The translations under genes were made by a program, and so were the position numbers. A model generated the notes under the pieces. It was not told the origin of the DNA. It did not search any database and saw only the letters and a list, made by a program, of their open reading frames with translations. From positions 1-52,809 of the forward strand of contig MU129173.1 in NCBI GenBank assembly GCA_014904985.1: 52,809 nt of DNA. The letters run 5' to 3'. The stretch's first letter is position 1, and the number at the start of each line of letters is the position of its first letter. This document shows positions 1-12,600 of this stretch, in pieces. This stretch comes from Hydnum rufescens UP504 (Eukaryota > Basidiomycota > Agaricomycetes > Cantharellales > Hydnaceae).

Positions 1-1098
1 TCAGCTGGAGAACGCCGAGTAAGTCCCTTAATTTCTGCCACCCAATCCCCGCGCTCGCCATTTTTGCTGACCCGTCGTGATCGCATCCTTCAGATGCAAC
101 GTCAGTCCTGTAGCCTTGATCGTTGTCCTGGGCCTATTTCTTAATTATTTCTTAATTTCTCCCCATTGAATACTCCAGACAGACCTTCGAATATTGGTGA
201 AGGAAATTCGCCCCTGTAGAGGAATCTGTGCTGACGTCGACTTGTCATAATCTAGGGCATACCAGCGCTCAGACGGAGGGAACGCATCCATATCCTTTGA
301 CAATGGCCCTGAGATCCTCCTCGATTACTATAATAGTTCCAATACGGGTACCGATGGCCCACTCCTTGTGTACAGTACCGGAACTCTATCCCCTGAGCAG
401 CACACCGTGAGAATCAAGAACCTCTTCGACGTTCGGGGTACCCTCAACTTGGGTTACGGACAACTAAACGTAAGTCCCTGCGGCGGGGGTGCCACCAATT
501 TTGACTACGCTGACTTTCAACTATTTCCTACATCAATCTAATGTTGTCATAGGTCGATCGTTTCGTTATCATTCCTGTTCCAGGTGGGGCGACGAGTACG
601 TCGACGTCACCGAGTGCGACAACCATCCTATCCTCGACCGCGGTGCTGACTTCAAGTACACAGTCGAGTACCGCCAAACCAGGTGGCTCGAATAATCATG
701 CGGGTGCCATTGCGGGCGGGTGGTTGGGGGTGTGGTTGGCCTGGCCTTAATCTCACTTGCATTGTTCCTGGTCTTCCGCAGGGGTCGCCGTCCAGGATAT
801 ACTGCCCCTCCCATGACCGAAAATACTGGTTACCCGGACAGCGACAGAACAGGCGCTGCCCTCCAATACCGGAAATATAAAGCCCCACTCGGAGGTTCAG
901 GACCATGGATTGGAACACCATACGAGTTTAGTGTTACGTACTTTATTTTCAGGCCATACAGCTAACTGTCCTGCCCTTTATTTCATTTCCCTCTTCAGCC
1001 GCCTCAGTCCAAACGATCCCCGAATTTATCCCCGGCCGCCTGCCCCAGGTCCATTCCTGTCCCAATCATCACAAATGGGCCCCGCACCCGAATTATGA
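1..1098 (+). CDS. Single-pass membrane protein with extracellular domain (3' part of gene)
   Basis: The 5' part lies outside the window and the first ~255 bases hold short exons I cannot join with certainty. A clear exon runs 256-469 and encodes a beta-rich ectodomain ending in a HTVRIKN stretch and YGQLN. An intron 470-552 (GTAAGT...TAG) follows. From 553 the frame gives VDRFVIIPVP, a Ser/Thr-rich stalk, then a glycine-rich run into a hydrophobic helix (about 720-775) and a basic FRRGRR stop-transfer. This order (ectodomain, Ser/Thr stalk, GAIAGG-type TM, cytosolic tail) is common in Agaricomycete surface proteins of unknown function. The stalk and TM frames differ by one base at about 718-720, so either one base is lost (pseudogene) or there is a sequence error. 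The C-terminal tail after ~930 probably involves another small intron. CpG is normal, unlike the neighbouring repeats. Confidence 0.6.
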
Positions 1099-1744
1099 GT
1101 GAGCCAGTCAAAAGCAGGTGTTTTCGCCTAATGCTTCGGTTAGGCCATATCAATCGCTTTATGATAATATATGTTGCTTGTTTTGCTACTAAATGATTCA
1201 CTCCCCGTATTGGCCTAAATGCTATTCATCGTATCTCAGTCCTGCTTTGCTTGCTATTTCCTCAAACAATTATGCCCACAACTCGTTTATCCCGGGGTCA
1301 TACACATCAAGTTCACTGCTTGACCTCAATATCACTTATTAAAATAAAAATGCATTTCAAAGTGGTGTCTACAATGATGCAATGATGCAATGTGGCACTC
1401 TCATGGGAGATTCACCAGGATAAGTGGCCTTGATTCAAGGCAGCCATCTGTTAGTCGGAATGTTCGGAATGGACACAAATTGTCCAAACACCAGAGGACC
1501 CATCTGAGGCAATCACATTTCAGTGCCTAGTTAGCTAAGTAATTCCCTATAGGCAGATGCATTGGGAAAATCATTTACTATCTGAAGACTGGAGGTATGT
1601 CTGAAGGAGATGAAGAATCTCAAGCTGTGGAAGAAGTAGTTATAATGGACTGAAGAGAACCACAATTCCTATCAGTCATCAGGGCTAAACTTAAAGAAAT
1701 AGACTCCTTATTCATTACATGTACTTGCCATTCACTTATATTGC
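1099..1744. other. Intergenic stretch, nothing recognised
   Basis: No open frame with family resemblance, no LTR ends and no tRNA-like structure seen. CpG falls sharply at about 1320, marking the passage from host gene into repeat-derived DNA. A short ATGATGCA direct duplication occurs near 1375-1390. Confidence 0.4.
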
Positions 1745-1979
1745 AAAAGTGTTCATAATATTTCTTGTGGAAGTTCCTGGGGAATTCATGCCAAACCAGG
1801 AATGTTACATAAGCTTTTTATATTGCAGTATTATGTAAGTTACCACATGGCATTATTACAGAAGTCTTGCTTTAATTGGCATATAGAAATATTACATAAG
1901 CTTCCATATGGAGAAATATTGCATAAGCCCCAAATGAAATGTTACACAACATGGGCAATATGCATGGGGGGGGGAGGGC

Positions 1980-2226
1980 AGACTCCTTCCCAGTCCTTAT
2001 GGCATCTTCCTGCACTAGGTCTCAACTAGAGTAGATAGATCTGAGTTATGTGACAAACTCCAAAACCTGAAATTAAACAATTACTAATAATTAATGGCAA
2101 TAAGAGACAGCCCCAGAACAAGTCTGATTAACAACACAGGGAAGATGCCATAACAACTGGCATCATTTATGTTTACACTGAGGATTATTTACCTTGGATA
2201 CAACTGTATTTACCTTTCATTGACAT
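1980..2226 (+). repeat. Left inverted repeat of the Harbinger element
   Basis: It begins AGACTCCTTCCCAGTCC and matches the reverse complement of 6911-7157 along its whole length with scattered, mostly transition, differences. A G-rich run precedes it (about 1966-1977), mirrored by a longer G run outside the right copy. Confidence 0.8.
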
Positions 2227-2577
2227 AAATGGAATCTACTACAACATTGAAGCTTTGCTTCGAGAGTTGTGGTAGACCATGAATTTTTTTGGAGGATTGC
2301 CCAGTTTGAGACCTTCAGGGACAAGGAATGCAAGGCCTTGAAATGAATGCATTAGGGTCTTTCACAGTCATCAAAATGAAGTCAAAACCATGTCCAAACA
2401 AAGATCAAAATGAGAGTCAAAAATAGGGGTTTGAAGAAGTTACCCATCATTTTGAGAACACATTTTGAAGGGTTTTGTTTTAAGAAAATTGGTTTTCAGC
2501 TTCTGAGGCAAAAGTGTACTGCCTGCCTAAACTAGGTTTGGAATGTATCTCTAAACCTCAACTTTATCCTTGCAATC

Positions 2578-4232
2578 ATGCCCTGCAAAAAGATAGCCAA
2601 CACCTTCCAACTGCCAGGACCTCTTGCTCCAGCTCTAGCTTCCACTCCCAGTGCCCCAGCTGGAAAGAAACCCAGGAAAGAGATTCCATGGGCCAAAAAC
2701 CCTTCTTGGACACAGCGTGTGATTGAGTATCTCAGCACCAACACCTCCTTCCATATTGAGCTGTTCTTGGAGAAAGCAAATCAGGAGAACCAACAAAAGG
2801 CTGTAAGTACCACAATGAATCTGTGTGGAGACTAAGGACCCAACTTCCCCCAGGTTGGAGGGGTCTCCAAAGTAGCAGCATATGAGAAGATATGTGAGTA
2901 TGTATTTGGGAATGAAGAAGATCTCATTGTTAGGGAAGACTATAGGCAAAATAAGGCTAAGTATGGTATTTCCCTCAATGGCCAAGTGCAAAGGCAAGTG
3001 ATTTGTGGCTCTCTTGTCTTCATAAACTTAATTTGTATTACTCATTAGTTGGCAGAAGAGGTATAAGTCAGAGGTGATGAAGCTCTCAGAGACTGGCCAT
3101 GGACTCCATGCTGATGAGATGACAGAAGACAGCAATATCAAGAATCTCTATGGTATGAATTGATTCTTTGTCTAATAGGACCCATGAAGCTCATCAAGAA
3201 CTATGGTTCAGATAAAATTGTTTCTGGGTGGCCACTGTTCACTACACTCCACCCATGGTGAAGAGAATTACTGAATTACAATCCTATTGCAGTGACAAAC
3301 TCTGAGGCAGGAAAGGATCATTCTGCTAGGGCGGAGAGCTTATTTCATGGTGATAGTGAGAGGCCTCATACTCCCTCCATGGATAATGAGGAGATTCCAG
3401 AGATGCTGGAAGTGGAGGCCAACCAAGAGGACAATGGCCTCAATAGCTTGGCAGAAGAGTTTGCTGGTCTTGTAAGTGTGGGTTTTCCACAAAAATCAGC
3501 ACTTCTAAACAATTTTCATAGACATCCCCTTCATGAAAGAAAGTCTGTCAGGATAGCCCCTTAGTTTTGCCCATCCAGTCACCAACTAGGTGATTCCGAT
3601 CCCCAAGTGTGGCACCTCCCACTGCCATCAGCAAGCCTGCACCTTTTGCTGCTGTCAAAGACTTCTGTGGTCATGAGGTGAAAGTTCTCCCAAAATCACA
3701 TAACAAAAAAGACCCTGCCTCATTCCTTGCCACTGCCCATACAGAAGAGATGAATCTTGCACAGCATTGTGTACAAGCAGGCCATCAAGAACAAATGGTA
3801 CTTCTTCAAGGCCAGGTCACAAAACGCAAGTATCATGCAGAGGCAGAGGCTGAGACCTGGCACTATGCCGAGAATCATGAGGCACATCAGCATGAGTTAG
3901 AGATGGAGAAACTCAAGCTATGGAAGATGGAACTTGAACTCTCACTGCAAAATGCGAGGCCACAAGCTGATGTCTTTGGGGGCCCCAGTTCTCTGGGACC
4001 ATTGATCTTCTCCCCAGTATTCCATGCAGGGTCTGACCAGTCATTCTCAAATTCTGCGCAGTCATCACCTGGAATTGGGGGCCCTTCAACACTTGGAGCC
4101 CCATTGGAGGGCATGCCAGATGGTTCAGTGGACTCCCCACTGAGATTGTCTCTGTGGGAAGGTGCTGGGTTGGGTGGCTCAGCAGACTTAGGAAGTGACT
4201 CATTCTATAGTGTTCATGGACAAAACTGTTGA
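2578..4232 (+). pseudogene. SANT/Myb-like DNA-binding partner protein of Harbinger element
   Basis: Exon 1 (2578-2802) contains the motif PWAKNPSWTQRVIEYL, typical of the basidiomycete SANT/Myb-like proteins that accompany HARBI1 transposases; in that family the partner binds element ends and helps import the transposase. Likely introns are 2803-2853 and a region from ~2994 to 3048; a later apparent 26-base gap at 3153-3178 is too short for a normal intron and may be a shrunken one. After 3178 the frame runs through a WxxL-type segment and REL-NYNP, then an acidic stretch, an intron near 3472-3521, and a long C-terminal region (3609-4232) with a charged coiled-coil (about 3810-3940) and a Ser/Gly/Pro-rich tail. 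In-frame TGA codons near 3535 and 3590 stand where CGA would fit. The gene stops 14 bases before the stop of the convergent transposase. Confidence 0.6.
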
Positions 4233-4245
4233 GTAGCATACAATC

Positions 4246-5787
4246 CTAATCAACATGGATGAGACCATGCAGTATGGCATGATCATGTAGATGATGGTAG
4301 AAAGTCCAGCCTGGAGTTTCATGAGCAACTTCATCATCAGGACTCAGAGGGAGAAAGTCTTCATCTTCTATGAAGCCCTCAACATCAGCTTCCCCATCTG
4401 CAGCATCCAGAAATGTAAGATCCTCAAACCTGCCCTCAGTCCACCCTATTAGTGTGTGTAGGACTACACAAGTATGCACCCACATGACTGCAAGTTCATG
4501 ATCTTGTGGGTTATCAATCTGTTGCTGAAGACCACATAGCAATGAGAACTGGGACTTAAGAAAACTGATTGCATGCTTGGATTTGATGTGAATCTAAGGG
4601 AAAGAGAGCTCTAGTGTCACTGACTATTATCAGACAATCAGTACTTACATGAGCAAGGCAAGTATTGAACCTCCATAGGAAGGAGCTGATGTGGCTTCTT
4701 GTAGGGCACAATACACCATGGCTCAATAGCATATGCAGAATCAGCCCATATCCATTCCCCAGGATCAAAAAGTTGAGCATGCTCTCACACAACCCGTGAA
4801 TCCAGGAAACAGGTTGAATCATGTGCACTTCTGGTGTGCCCAACCACATAGTCAATTATGCAGAGGTTAGGCAATGTAATAAGCTGTATGAAACCTTGCT
4901 AAATATGAAAAATATGAATCAGAATTGGGGTTGCTCACTTGAAGGTTTAGTGAATAGTTGGACTTTCGATCAAAGTATGCATCACTGTGAAATCCTGGCT
5001 TCTGGGCAAGTGGGATGAGAGTGCCATTGACAAAGCAATACCTGCCTCTCCAGCCTGCATAGGATGCCGACTCTACCCAATGCTTTGCATCCTCCTTTTC
5101 ACCAGCCATGGGCCAGCAGATTGCCTCATCATGTAGAGCAAGAATGCTAACCATGACTTGGTGAGTGGCTTTCACAATGAGCCCCTCGGACACACCTGCC
5201 CACTGTGCCACACCATGGATGGATGCAGCATTCCCATAGTGGCCAAAATGGTAGAGGGCAATGGTGAGCTGCCACACTACAGGGAATTGAGGATTATTGG
5301 AATTATTATGGAAGATTGGATGGTCTTGGATATGCTCCATGAGACTGTAAAATGTCACCAGTGTAACTCTTAGGTTGAGTCAGAAGCACTCAGGATCATT
5401 GTCTTTGAACAGTACAAGTACAAGATGTAGCTGTGAGGCCTTGTTGACGATATTTGGGAATACAACCCTTGTAGTCTGCATCCACCTTATGAACACATCC
5501 ATGAGTTCAAGGGCTTGTGACAGTTCTTCATCTTCATCAGCACCATCACTGCCAAGAGTGAGTTCAAGTTCAAGTAGACTCTCCTTTAAGTGGATGTCCA
5601 CCTCAGGGCTGGGAGCCCTGCCATGGCTGTTGCTGTCAGTATCAGATAATGCAAATGACTGGGATGATGAAGAAGAGGACAAAGATGAAGACAAGGATGA
5701 AGAGGTATCAGAGTCCAACTCATTGGTATGCAGATTGGTGGTGAGCAATGCAACAGCTGCCTCTAAGCAGATATCTTCAAGACCCAA
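4246..5787 (-). pseudogene. HARBI1-like DDE transposase, broken
   Basis: Read on the minus strand, 5787-5380 gives an acidic/Ser-rich N-terminus. Then 5358-4867 encodes the nuclease core with GxAxSIxGVAxWxGVSEG (HTH-like region), the segment GTLIPLAQKPG, and the DRKSNYSLNLQ motif typical of HARBI1/DDE_4. The first catalytic Asp expected before GTLIP (DGT) is Asn here (NGT), so this copy should be catalytically dead. Downstream, 4867-4556 needs several frame changes to recover the WIWADSAY and VPYKKP-like motifs. The C-terminal block (4542-4246) holds the helix with NPQDHELAVMW and an acidic tail. Catalysis (cut and paste at TWA sites) is family knowledge. Confidence 0.7.
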
Positions 5788-6437
5788 GGGATCACTTGCT
5801 AAGCGCCATTCACTATGAGTGTTGACAGTTGATGCTACCCACTGGAGGGTTTCTCACAGCAGATGTGCCTTATGTGAGATCATAGGCATATGCTCAAAAG
5901 CAGGCAACTTAGAACAGAAGTTGTGGTGGTTTCACAATGGAGTCAAAACTGCTCCCTCAAATGGAATCAAAATGACATTCAACAATGCTGCTTTCACTAC
6001 ATTTTGACACTCATTTTGATCTTCATTTAGATGAGGTTTTGGCACCATTTTTACCTACTGTGAAAGACCCTATTGGATGCTCCATTTTGCAAACCACAAA
6101 GATGAGATTTGGGCAGTCATTAGATCATGCAAGCCAAAGGGTGTGCTCAGGGTGAGGTGTACTCTGAAATGGTGGCATGTTGAGCTTCCCCAGGATTCAG
6201 GAGACCATGTGCTCATCTGCAGATGCAGATACTAGCATCCAAGGGATTTTTTTGGTGTGATTCGTCAGCATAATAACAAGATGTGTTAATTCATTAAACT
6301 CTGGATGGAACCCTTCACCATGACACCCTCCCCACTCATCAATGCAGTGACATTCATTGACTATTATACAGTTGACACCCTCACAGAACTTCTTCTGCCA
6401 CCAAAGTGCCCAGAAGTGTGGGTCAACTATCAGCACC

Positions 6438-6866
6438 TAATGCACCCTCAAAATGGTACCTCTTAGGTGGTTTGAGCTTGCATATGCAAACCACCTAAGA
6501 GATGTTCTGAGTATAGGCGTGTCTAAGACATGCCTGAGGGCAGAGGTCTTGGGCTCAAAATGTTGATTTAGACACCAGTAGACATACAGTAAGAATGATA
6601 GACACCTCTAAGGCTCCAGAAAATATCTTATTAGACATGCCTAAATCAGACCTGTAACACTCTCCAGCCAGTGAACAAACCCTCCCAGGTGGTGCCTGCA
6701 GCAGGCTATTTTAGACATGTCTATATAGTGAACTTAGAAAAAAATTCCCCAAAAATACCCCTCAGGCATGTCTTAGACATGCCTATACTCAGAACACCTC
6801 TTAGGTGGTTTGAAGATGCAAGCTCAAACCACCTAAGAGGTACTATTTTGAGGGTGCATTAGGTGG
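6438..6866. mobile_element. MITE with ~55 bp inverted ends, nested in Harbinger element
   Basis: The ends CACCTAATGCACCCTC... and ...GAGGGTGCATTAGGTG are inverted copies that continue inward through CTCTTAGGTGGTTTGAG and GCTTGCAT. An inner block (about 6500-6760) contains further mirrored GTCTAAGACATGCCT motifs. No coding capacity. A related copy lies at 34593-35090. A target duplication could not be assigned because the inverted ends merge into flanking similarity. Confidence 0.65.
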
Positions 6867-6910
6867 GTTGGAACAACCATGTTATCCATGGTGTATGCAG
6901 GGACAGAGTT

Positions 6911-7157
6911 GATGAAAGGTAAATATGGTTGTATCTGAGGTAAATAATCCTTGGTGTAAACATAAATGATGCCAGTTGTTATGGTGTCTTCCCTGCATTG
7001 TTAATCAGACTTGTTCTGCAGGCCGTCTCTTAATGCCATTAATTATTGGTTAATCATTTAATTTTGGGTTTCAGAGCTTGTTACATAACTTGGATCTATC
7101 TACTCTAGTTAAGACCAAGTGGAGGAAGATGCCATAAGGACTGGGAAGGAGTCTGGG
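6911..7157 (-). repeat. Right inverted repeat of the Harbinger element
   Basis: Reverse complement of 1980-2226 with scattered transitions. It is followed outward by a run of at least twelve G residues at about 7155-7166. Confidence 0.8.
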
Positions 7158-7489
7158 GGGGGGGGGTTGGTTGAAACAACCTTGGGGTATGGGCTTCTGA
7201 AGGTGTACAACTCAGATTCAAATGCACACAGACCCTCAGACAGACCTTCAGATACCTACAGATCTTCAGAAATGCAAAATTTCCCCAAATGTGATTAGTA
7301 TTCCATATATGGTGACTAATGTAATATTCAGGATACAGTAACTGTATGAGATGTACCATATATAATAGTTTATGTACTGTAACATGTTAAACTATGGGGT
7401 TTATTCCATATAAGATCGTATTCTTTATATGGTGACTTATATAATATTCTAAATGTGGAAGTTTATGTAATACCATTATGCTACCTCAT

Positions 7490-8278
7490 GTGACCCTAAT
7501 TGCACTCCATGAGCCTAGGCATGCCTAGATGCCTCAATCATGGCTCTAATGTCTGATTATGCATAGCCCAGCATGCTTTGCTCTAGAACCCAGTATGCTA
7601 TCTAGCAAGGGAAACAAGGGGGGTAATGAGTAGGGTTTCATCTGAACACATGCTTTTGAGTCAAAATGTTTGATTTAGACACTAGCAGACAGACATCTGC
7701 AATACCATAATTGTTGATCTAGACACAATTAGACACCATGAGATGCCCCTAGTAATGCCACCTGAACAGGTGCCTGTGGGCCAAAATGTTTGTTGATTGG
7801 GACATCTCCTCCTCCCCTCCCACTCAATATCACCTGGAATCCTCAAATCTTGCCCAAATTGGGCATTCATGGGCTTGTTGGATTTGTCTTGTTCACCTGG
7901 ATCTATGAAACATATTTAAAACACCCCAGTCATTGAAGTAGAGGACCTTGGTCATGTCTAGATAGAGCCCTCATAGATAGTGAAGATTAATGTACCTGAA
8001 TTCTTGTCCTTTAATGTGTATAGCCCTTGTGTTGAACTCTATCTTGTTAAGTCTTTGAGGTTGAGGCCATTGACATTGGTTGATGTCAAATTTGATGTCA
8101 AAACCATCCATCCAAGGCCAAAATTCAGTTTCTGATCATCATTTGACCCCAACCCCAATTTAAGCCTCTCAGGCCTGGACAACACATCAAAATTGTACTC
8201 CTTTTGAGCTCAGGCTATATGGCTGACCAACCTGTACATAGCACCTCATTACTTATCACTCACCTATTGTCATACCTC
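7490..8278. other. Repeat-derived spacer, no gene
   Basis: CpG-poor DNA with no credible coding frame. The part at 7620-7790 holds GACACTAGCAGACA / AAAATGTTTG motifs that recur at about 34880-35000 next to the second MITE copy, so it is probably another relic of that family. Confidence 0.4.
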
Positions 8279-8283
8279 ATTAT

Positions 8284-8592
8284 TGTTGTGGCAAAATGCT
8301 CTGACACTGCCACCACCACAATATCCACCACCATGCATCACATACCACCAGTACACATTGTCTGTATGCACACCAAAACATGCACTGTCTAAGTGTGCAC
8401 TGTCTGTACACATTGTTCTCCTTGTCCCCCATCTCTTATATAGACCCATGCCAGCCTTGCAACTCAGTAACCCATCAATTATGGTTCCCATGTCACAGGA
8501 AAGTTCTCCATTCTCTCTTCCCCTCATGTAAATACACTTATATGTAACCAATCAATTACAGTTCCCACATCACAGGTCTTTCAGTTTCTACA
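8284..8592 (+). repeat. 5' LTR of copia-1
   Basis: 309 bases, TG...CA ends. It carries a TATATAG motif near 8437. It contains an extra ~15 base stretch (near 8385-8400) that duplicates the adjacent GTGTGCACTGTCT and is absent from the 3' LTR. Confidence 0.9.
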
Positions 8593-8606
8593 GGTTATGG
8601 GCCCAT
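8593..8606 (+). promoter_or_regulatory. Primer-binding site of half-tRNA-iMet type
   Basis: GGTTATGGGCCCAT directly follows the 5' LTR. It is complementary to the anticodon stem-loop of initiator Met tRNA, the internal-fragment primer known from Drosophila copia, rather than to a tRNA 3' end. Copia-2 has the same site. Confidence 0.75.
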
Positions 8607-8678
8607 TGCCCTACTGAAAACACCACCAGCTATAACATCTTGTCAAAACCTTGCACTCTATTTTGAAGACTACTTGCT

Positions 8679-9644
8679 ATGTCTGAATCTGCCAAATTAT
8701 CAGTCATGAAGCTTCATGGCCACGAGAACTATGCTGCATGGGCTGCTGATCTATGCCTGATCATTCGCCATGCTGGACAATGGTCCTGGATCCAAGGGAA
8801 GAATGTCACCCCACCAACTGCCAAAATCACTGATGTGAATAATGCTCTAATCAATGATCCATCATACAAATTGAAAATTGAAATCTGGGAGAAGGGTGCT
8901 GTCAATGTCATGTACAACATTGTTCTCACCTGTGAACCTGCCATGAAGTCCCACATCACTCATGACAATATTCCCTCTGTGGCATGGAACAAATTGTGCC
9001 ACATGTATGAACCAAAGGGTCTCTCTGCCCAATTCTATGCTGCCCAAAAGATATTCTCCTCCTCCCTCTCCAATTTCACATCCATCGCTGAGTTTGCTGC
9101 TACCCTCAAGACTGCTGCTGCTGACTACACTTCATCTGGCCCCATTGACAGTCCTCCCATCCCTGACACTCTCCTTGCCCTTGCCCTCCTCCATGGGCTG
9201 CCTGCCTCTTACAATGTCATCCACACCACATTGCTCACCAGTGTCACATCTGTAACCTTGGATGATGTCAAAGGGGCACTAATGGATGAAGAGACATGCA
9301 TACAACAGTCTGTCACTGACTCCTCTAAAGGTTCATCAGCTGCCCTGCAGGTGAACACTGGGAACCAGTGTGGCCCACCAAAAACTCCTGAGGAGAAGGC
9401 AAAGTACAAAGAATGGCTAAAGATGGCCACTTGTCATATCTGCAAAAAACTTGGCCATGTAAGAGCCAAATGCCCTGAGAAAGGCTCTGGAATTGGAAAG
9501 GAGGGACAGGCAAACCTTATCACTGCCAACACCACTGATGGCAAAGCAGATGTAATGATGGTTGCTGTGATCACTGGTCCCACTGCTGGAACCATAGAAG
9601 CCCATTCCACTGCTGCAAAAACAGATGTCAACACTTCCACATGA
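8679..9644 (+). pseudogene. gag: Copia-1 Gag with zinc knuckle
   Basis: Begins MSESAKLSVMKLHGHENYAAW, the start typical of UBN2/Gag-polypeptide proteins of copia elements (residues 1-130). The nucleocapsid CCHC knuckle follows at about residues 249-262 (CHICKKLGHVRAKC). The frame ends at a TGA (9642-9644) where the adjoining sequence reads on directly into the protease. Arg (CGA) is the likely ancestral codon, so gag and pol were probably one polyprotein as in other copia elements. No other internal stop in gag. Confidence 0.85.
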
Positions 9645-12600
9645 TCCACATGGGTCATTGACTCAGGGTGCTCTGATCATATGACCCTGAGCACAACTGA
9701 TTTCACCTCATATGAGACTTACCCAATCCCTTGAAAGGTGCACCTTGCCAATGGCTCACACATTCTTGCTTATGGGGAGGGCCCAGTATCTCTACCTGGA
9801 ATTGTCAGTGGCCATGACATGACCCTGCAACTTGCCCAGGTCCTGCACATCCCCAAACTGACAAATGCCCTGCTGTCAATATGAACCCTTATGCATTGAG
9901 GCCACAAGGCCATATTCACAGGCAACCAATGCCTTATTCATGTGAAATCTGGAAAAGTCATCACAGAATCCTGTGAACATGGAATGCTACTCCAGCTGCA
10001 CCTTCAACCAACTCACCCAGCCCTGTCTCTCCCTTCCTCACCACCCACCATATCACCCCATGCCCTGCAGACCACACACCCCACCCCCTCTCTAGACCTT
10101 GTTCACAAATGTCTTGGCCATCCAAGTATCTGCACTCTACAGGATATGCTGTGCCACAAACTTGTCAATGGAGTTGATGGAATTGCCCTTGACAAAGTCA
10201 GCAACACTCCCTGCAAATCCTGCATTGTGGCCAAAATGACTTGCCTCCCCTTTGACATTGGTCACACTCACATGCCTGACATCCTTGGCTGCATCCACTC
10301 AGATGTTTGTGTGAAATGGACATCTCATCCCTTACAGGCAACCTTTACTTCACCACACTTGTTGATGACAAATATGGAGTGGTTTGGACTCATTCCCTAA
10401 AACATAAAAGCGAGTTCACACCTTGGTTCATCAAAATGGACAAAATCTTCATGAACTCAATTGGACATCATGTTGGCATCCTACACACCGATAATGGAGG
10501 CAAATACATCAATATTGAGCTGGAGACTTACTGCACTGAACACAGAATCCAAGTTGAGCGAACTGTTGCTGGTACTCCTGAGAAAAATGGTGTCATGGAG
10601 TGGATGAATCACACTCTCATGAATAAGGTTCAGGCCATACTCAAGGACATGGATTGTCCTCAAGGACTTTGGGCTGAAGCCTTGGCCACTCCCACTTACT
10701 GTCATCAATGCACCATGATATCCTCAAATGGTGGAATCACTCCCTTTGAGTCCTTCTACAACTGCAAACCTGACAACTTTCCACCTTTGAGTCTTCTATT
10801 GTGATGCTTACATCCACATTCCCAAGGGTGATGGAGCAAAGAAATTGGGTAATCAAGCTTGGAAGGTAAAGTTCCTGGGGTACCCAGAAGGTGTCAGTGA
10901 ATACCTGTTCTGGGACCCAGCTACACACTGCACATACACCAGCTGCTCTCCTCTATTTGTTGAAACTGCTCTCCTGCAAACCAATGTCAAATTCACCACC
11001 CCCAAAGGCCTGAATGATGAGGATATAGACCCTCCACCTCCAGACCCAGCCAGTGAGCCATCCCCACCTGACCTGCTGCCTCTCCCTCCTCCACCTTCTG
11101 TCCCCCTGCCCAGGCTACATGATTGTCATTCTATCAAAGCCCTAAACACCTTGAACCTGCCAACTATGGTCATTATGGCATTCTACATGACACCATTCAA
11201 AAAGACACACCAGATGGTTCCCCACAAGCCAATCTGGCCCAGGAACTCATCAGCCTTCTAAGCACTGCCCACATCCAGGGGGCAGACAACACCTTGGATA
11301 TTGATACTGAACTACCTGACTTGCCACGCACTGAAGATGCACTCACTGGGCCCAAGTCCCACCTCTGGGATGCTGCTATTCATGCTGAACTTGATTCCAT
11401 CCAAAAAGCTGATGTCTATGACCTTGTAAACCCCAGCACTATCAGCATTCCAAACCTAATTGGAAATAAAATTGTACTCTGCTGCAAACACAATGAACAT
11501 GGCCAGATCACCCATTACAAAGCCTGCTTAACTGCTTGTGGTGACCAGCAATGGGAACACATTGATTATGTAGAAAGCTTCACTCCTGTTGTTGTTAAGT
11601 CTGCCACCATCTGGGTCTTCCTTTCCCTGTGTGTTCAGCTCCACTTACAAATACATCACATGGATGTCAAGTGTGCATTCCTTCATGGCATCCTCAAAGA
11701 AGAAATCTTCATGTGCCAGCCCAAAGGATACAAAGAGCCAGGAAAGGAGACCTGGGTTTGGAAACTCAAAAAGTGTTATACAGTTTAAAGCAGGGAGGTC
11801 ATGAATGGTATGCTACCATTCCTCACCTTGGGCTTCACCCACACACAAGCCAATCACTGCATCTAAATTCTCTGCCACAATGATGAATATGTCATCATAT
11901 TGCTCTATCTTGATGACCTCATTGGCTACAGCAATGAGACCATGATGCAGTGCATCATAATGGAATTGGAGTCCCACTTTGAAATGGTCAACCCTGGGCT
12001 GATGTGCTGGATCCTTGGAATGCACATCAACTACAATCCCACAACTGCTGTCCTTACCATACACCAGTCACAGTATCTCAAAAAAGTACTCACCTGCTTT
12101 GGAATAGCCAACTGCAAACCAACATTGACTCCTCTCCCTGAGAAGACTGTTCTCAAGCCTGCCACTGATGCTGAGGTTGAAGCTACCTGCAGTTTTCCAT
12201 ACCTTGAGGTAATTGGATCTGTCATGTATGCAATGACTGGTACATGCCTGGATATTGCCTATGCTGTTTCCACTGTCCTGATTCTCCTCTCACCCAGGAC
12301 CCAAGCATGTCACTTCCCTCAAGCATCTGCTCCACTACCTCTCTGGTACCATCTCCTATGGCATCACCTTCCATCATAATGGGGGAAGCCTTGTGGGCTA
12401 CACTGACTCCAACTATGCCATGGACCCACCGACTTGCAAATCCATCTCAGGCTACCTCTTCACACTTTTGGGTGGCCCAATTTCATGGAGCTCTAAAGGC
12501 CAAGCCACTGTTGCTCAATCCTCTACAGAAGCTGAATATGTCACCGCTGTGGAGGCTGCCAAAGAGCTTGTCTGGCTCTGCCACTTACTGCTGGACTTGG

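Larger units (their letters stand above)
1745..7490. mobile_element. PIF/Harbinger-type DNA transposon, decayed
   Basis: The element has the two-gene layout typical of PIF/Harbinger: a plus-strand SANT/Myb-like gene (2578-4232) and a minus-strand HARBI1-like transposase (5787-4246) that converge tail to tail. Both sit between long inverted repeats (1980-2226 and 6911-7157). Outside these, both flanks carry short scattered motifs of the type ATTACATAAG...CCATATGG in opposite orientation (about 1745-1930 and 7290-7480), so the true ends may lie there. I could not fix a 3 bp TWA target duplication. A second inverted pair (about 2330-2400 against 5990-6090, around the motif GGGTCTTTCACAG) lies inside. 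CpG is nearly absent and both genes are broken, so this copy is old. Confidence 0.7.
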
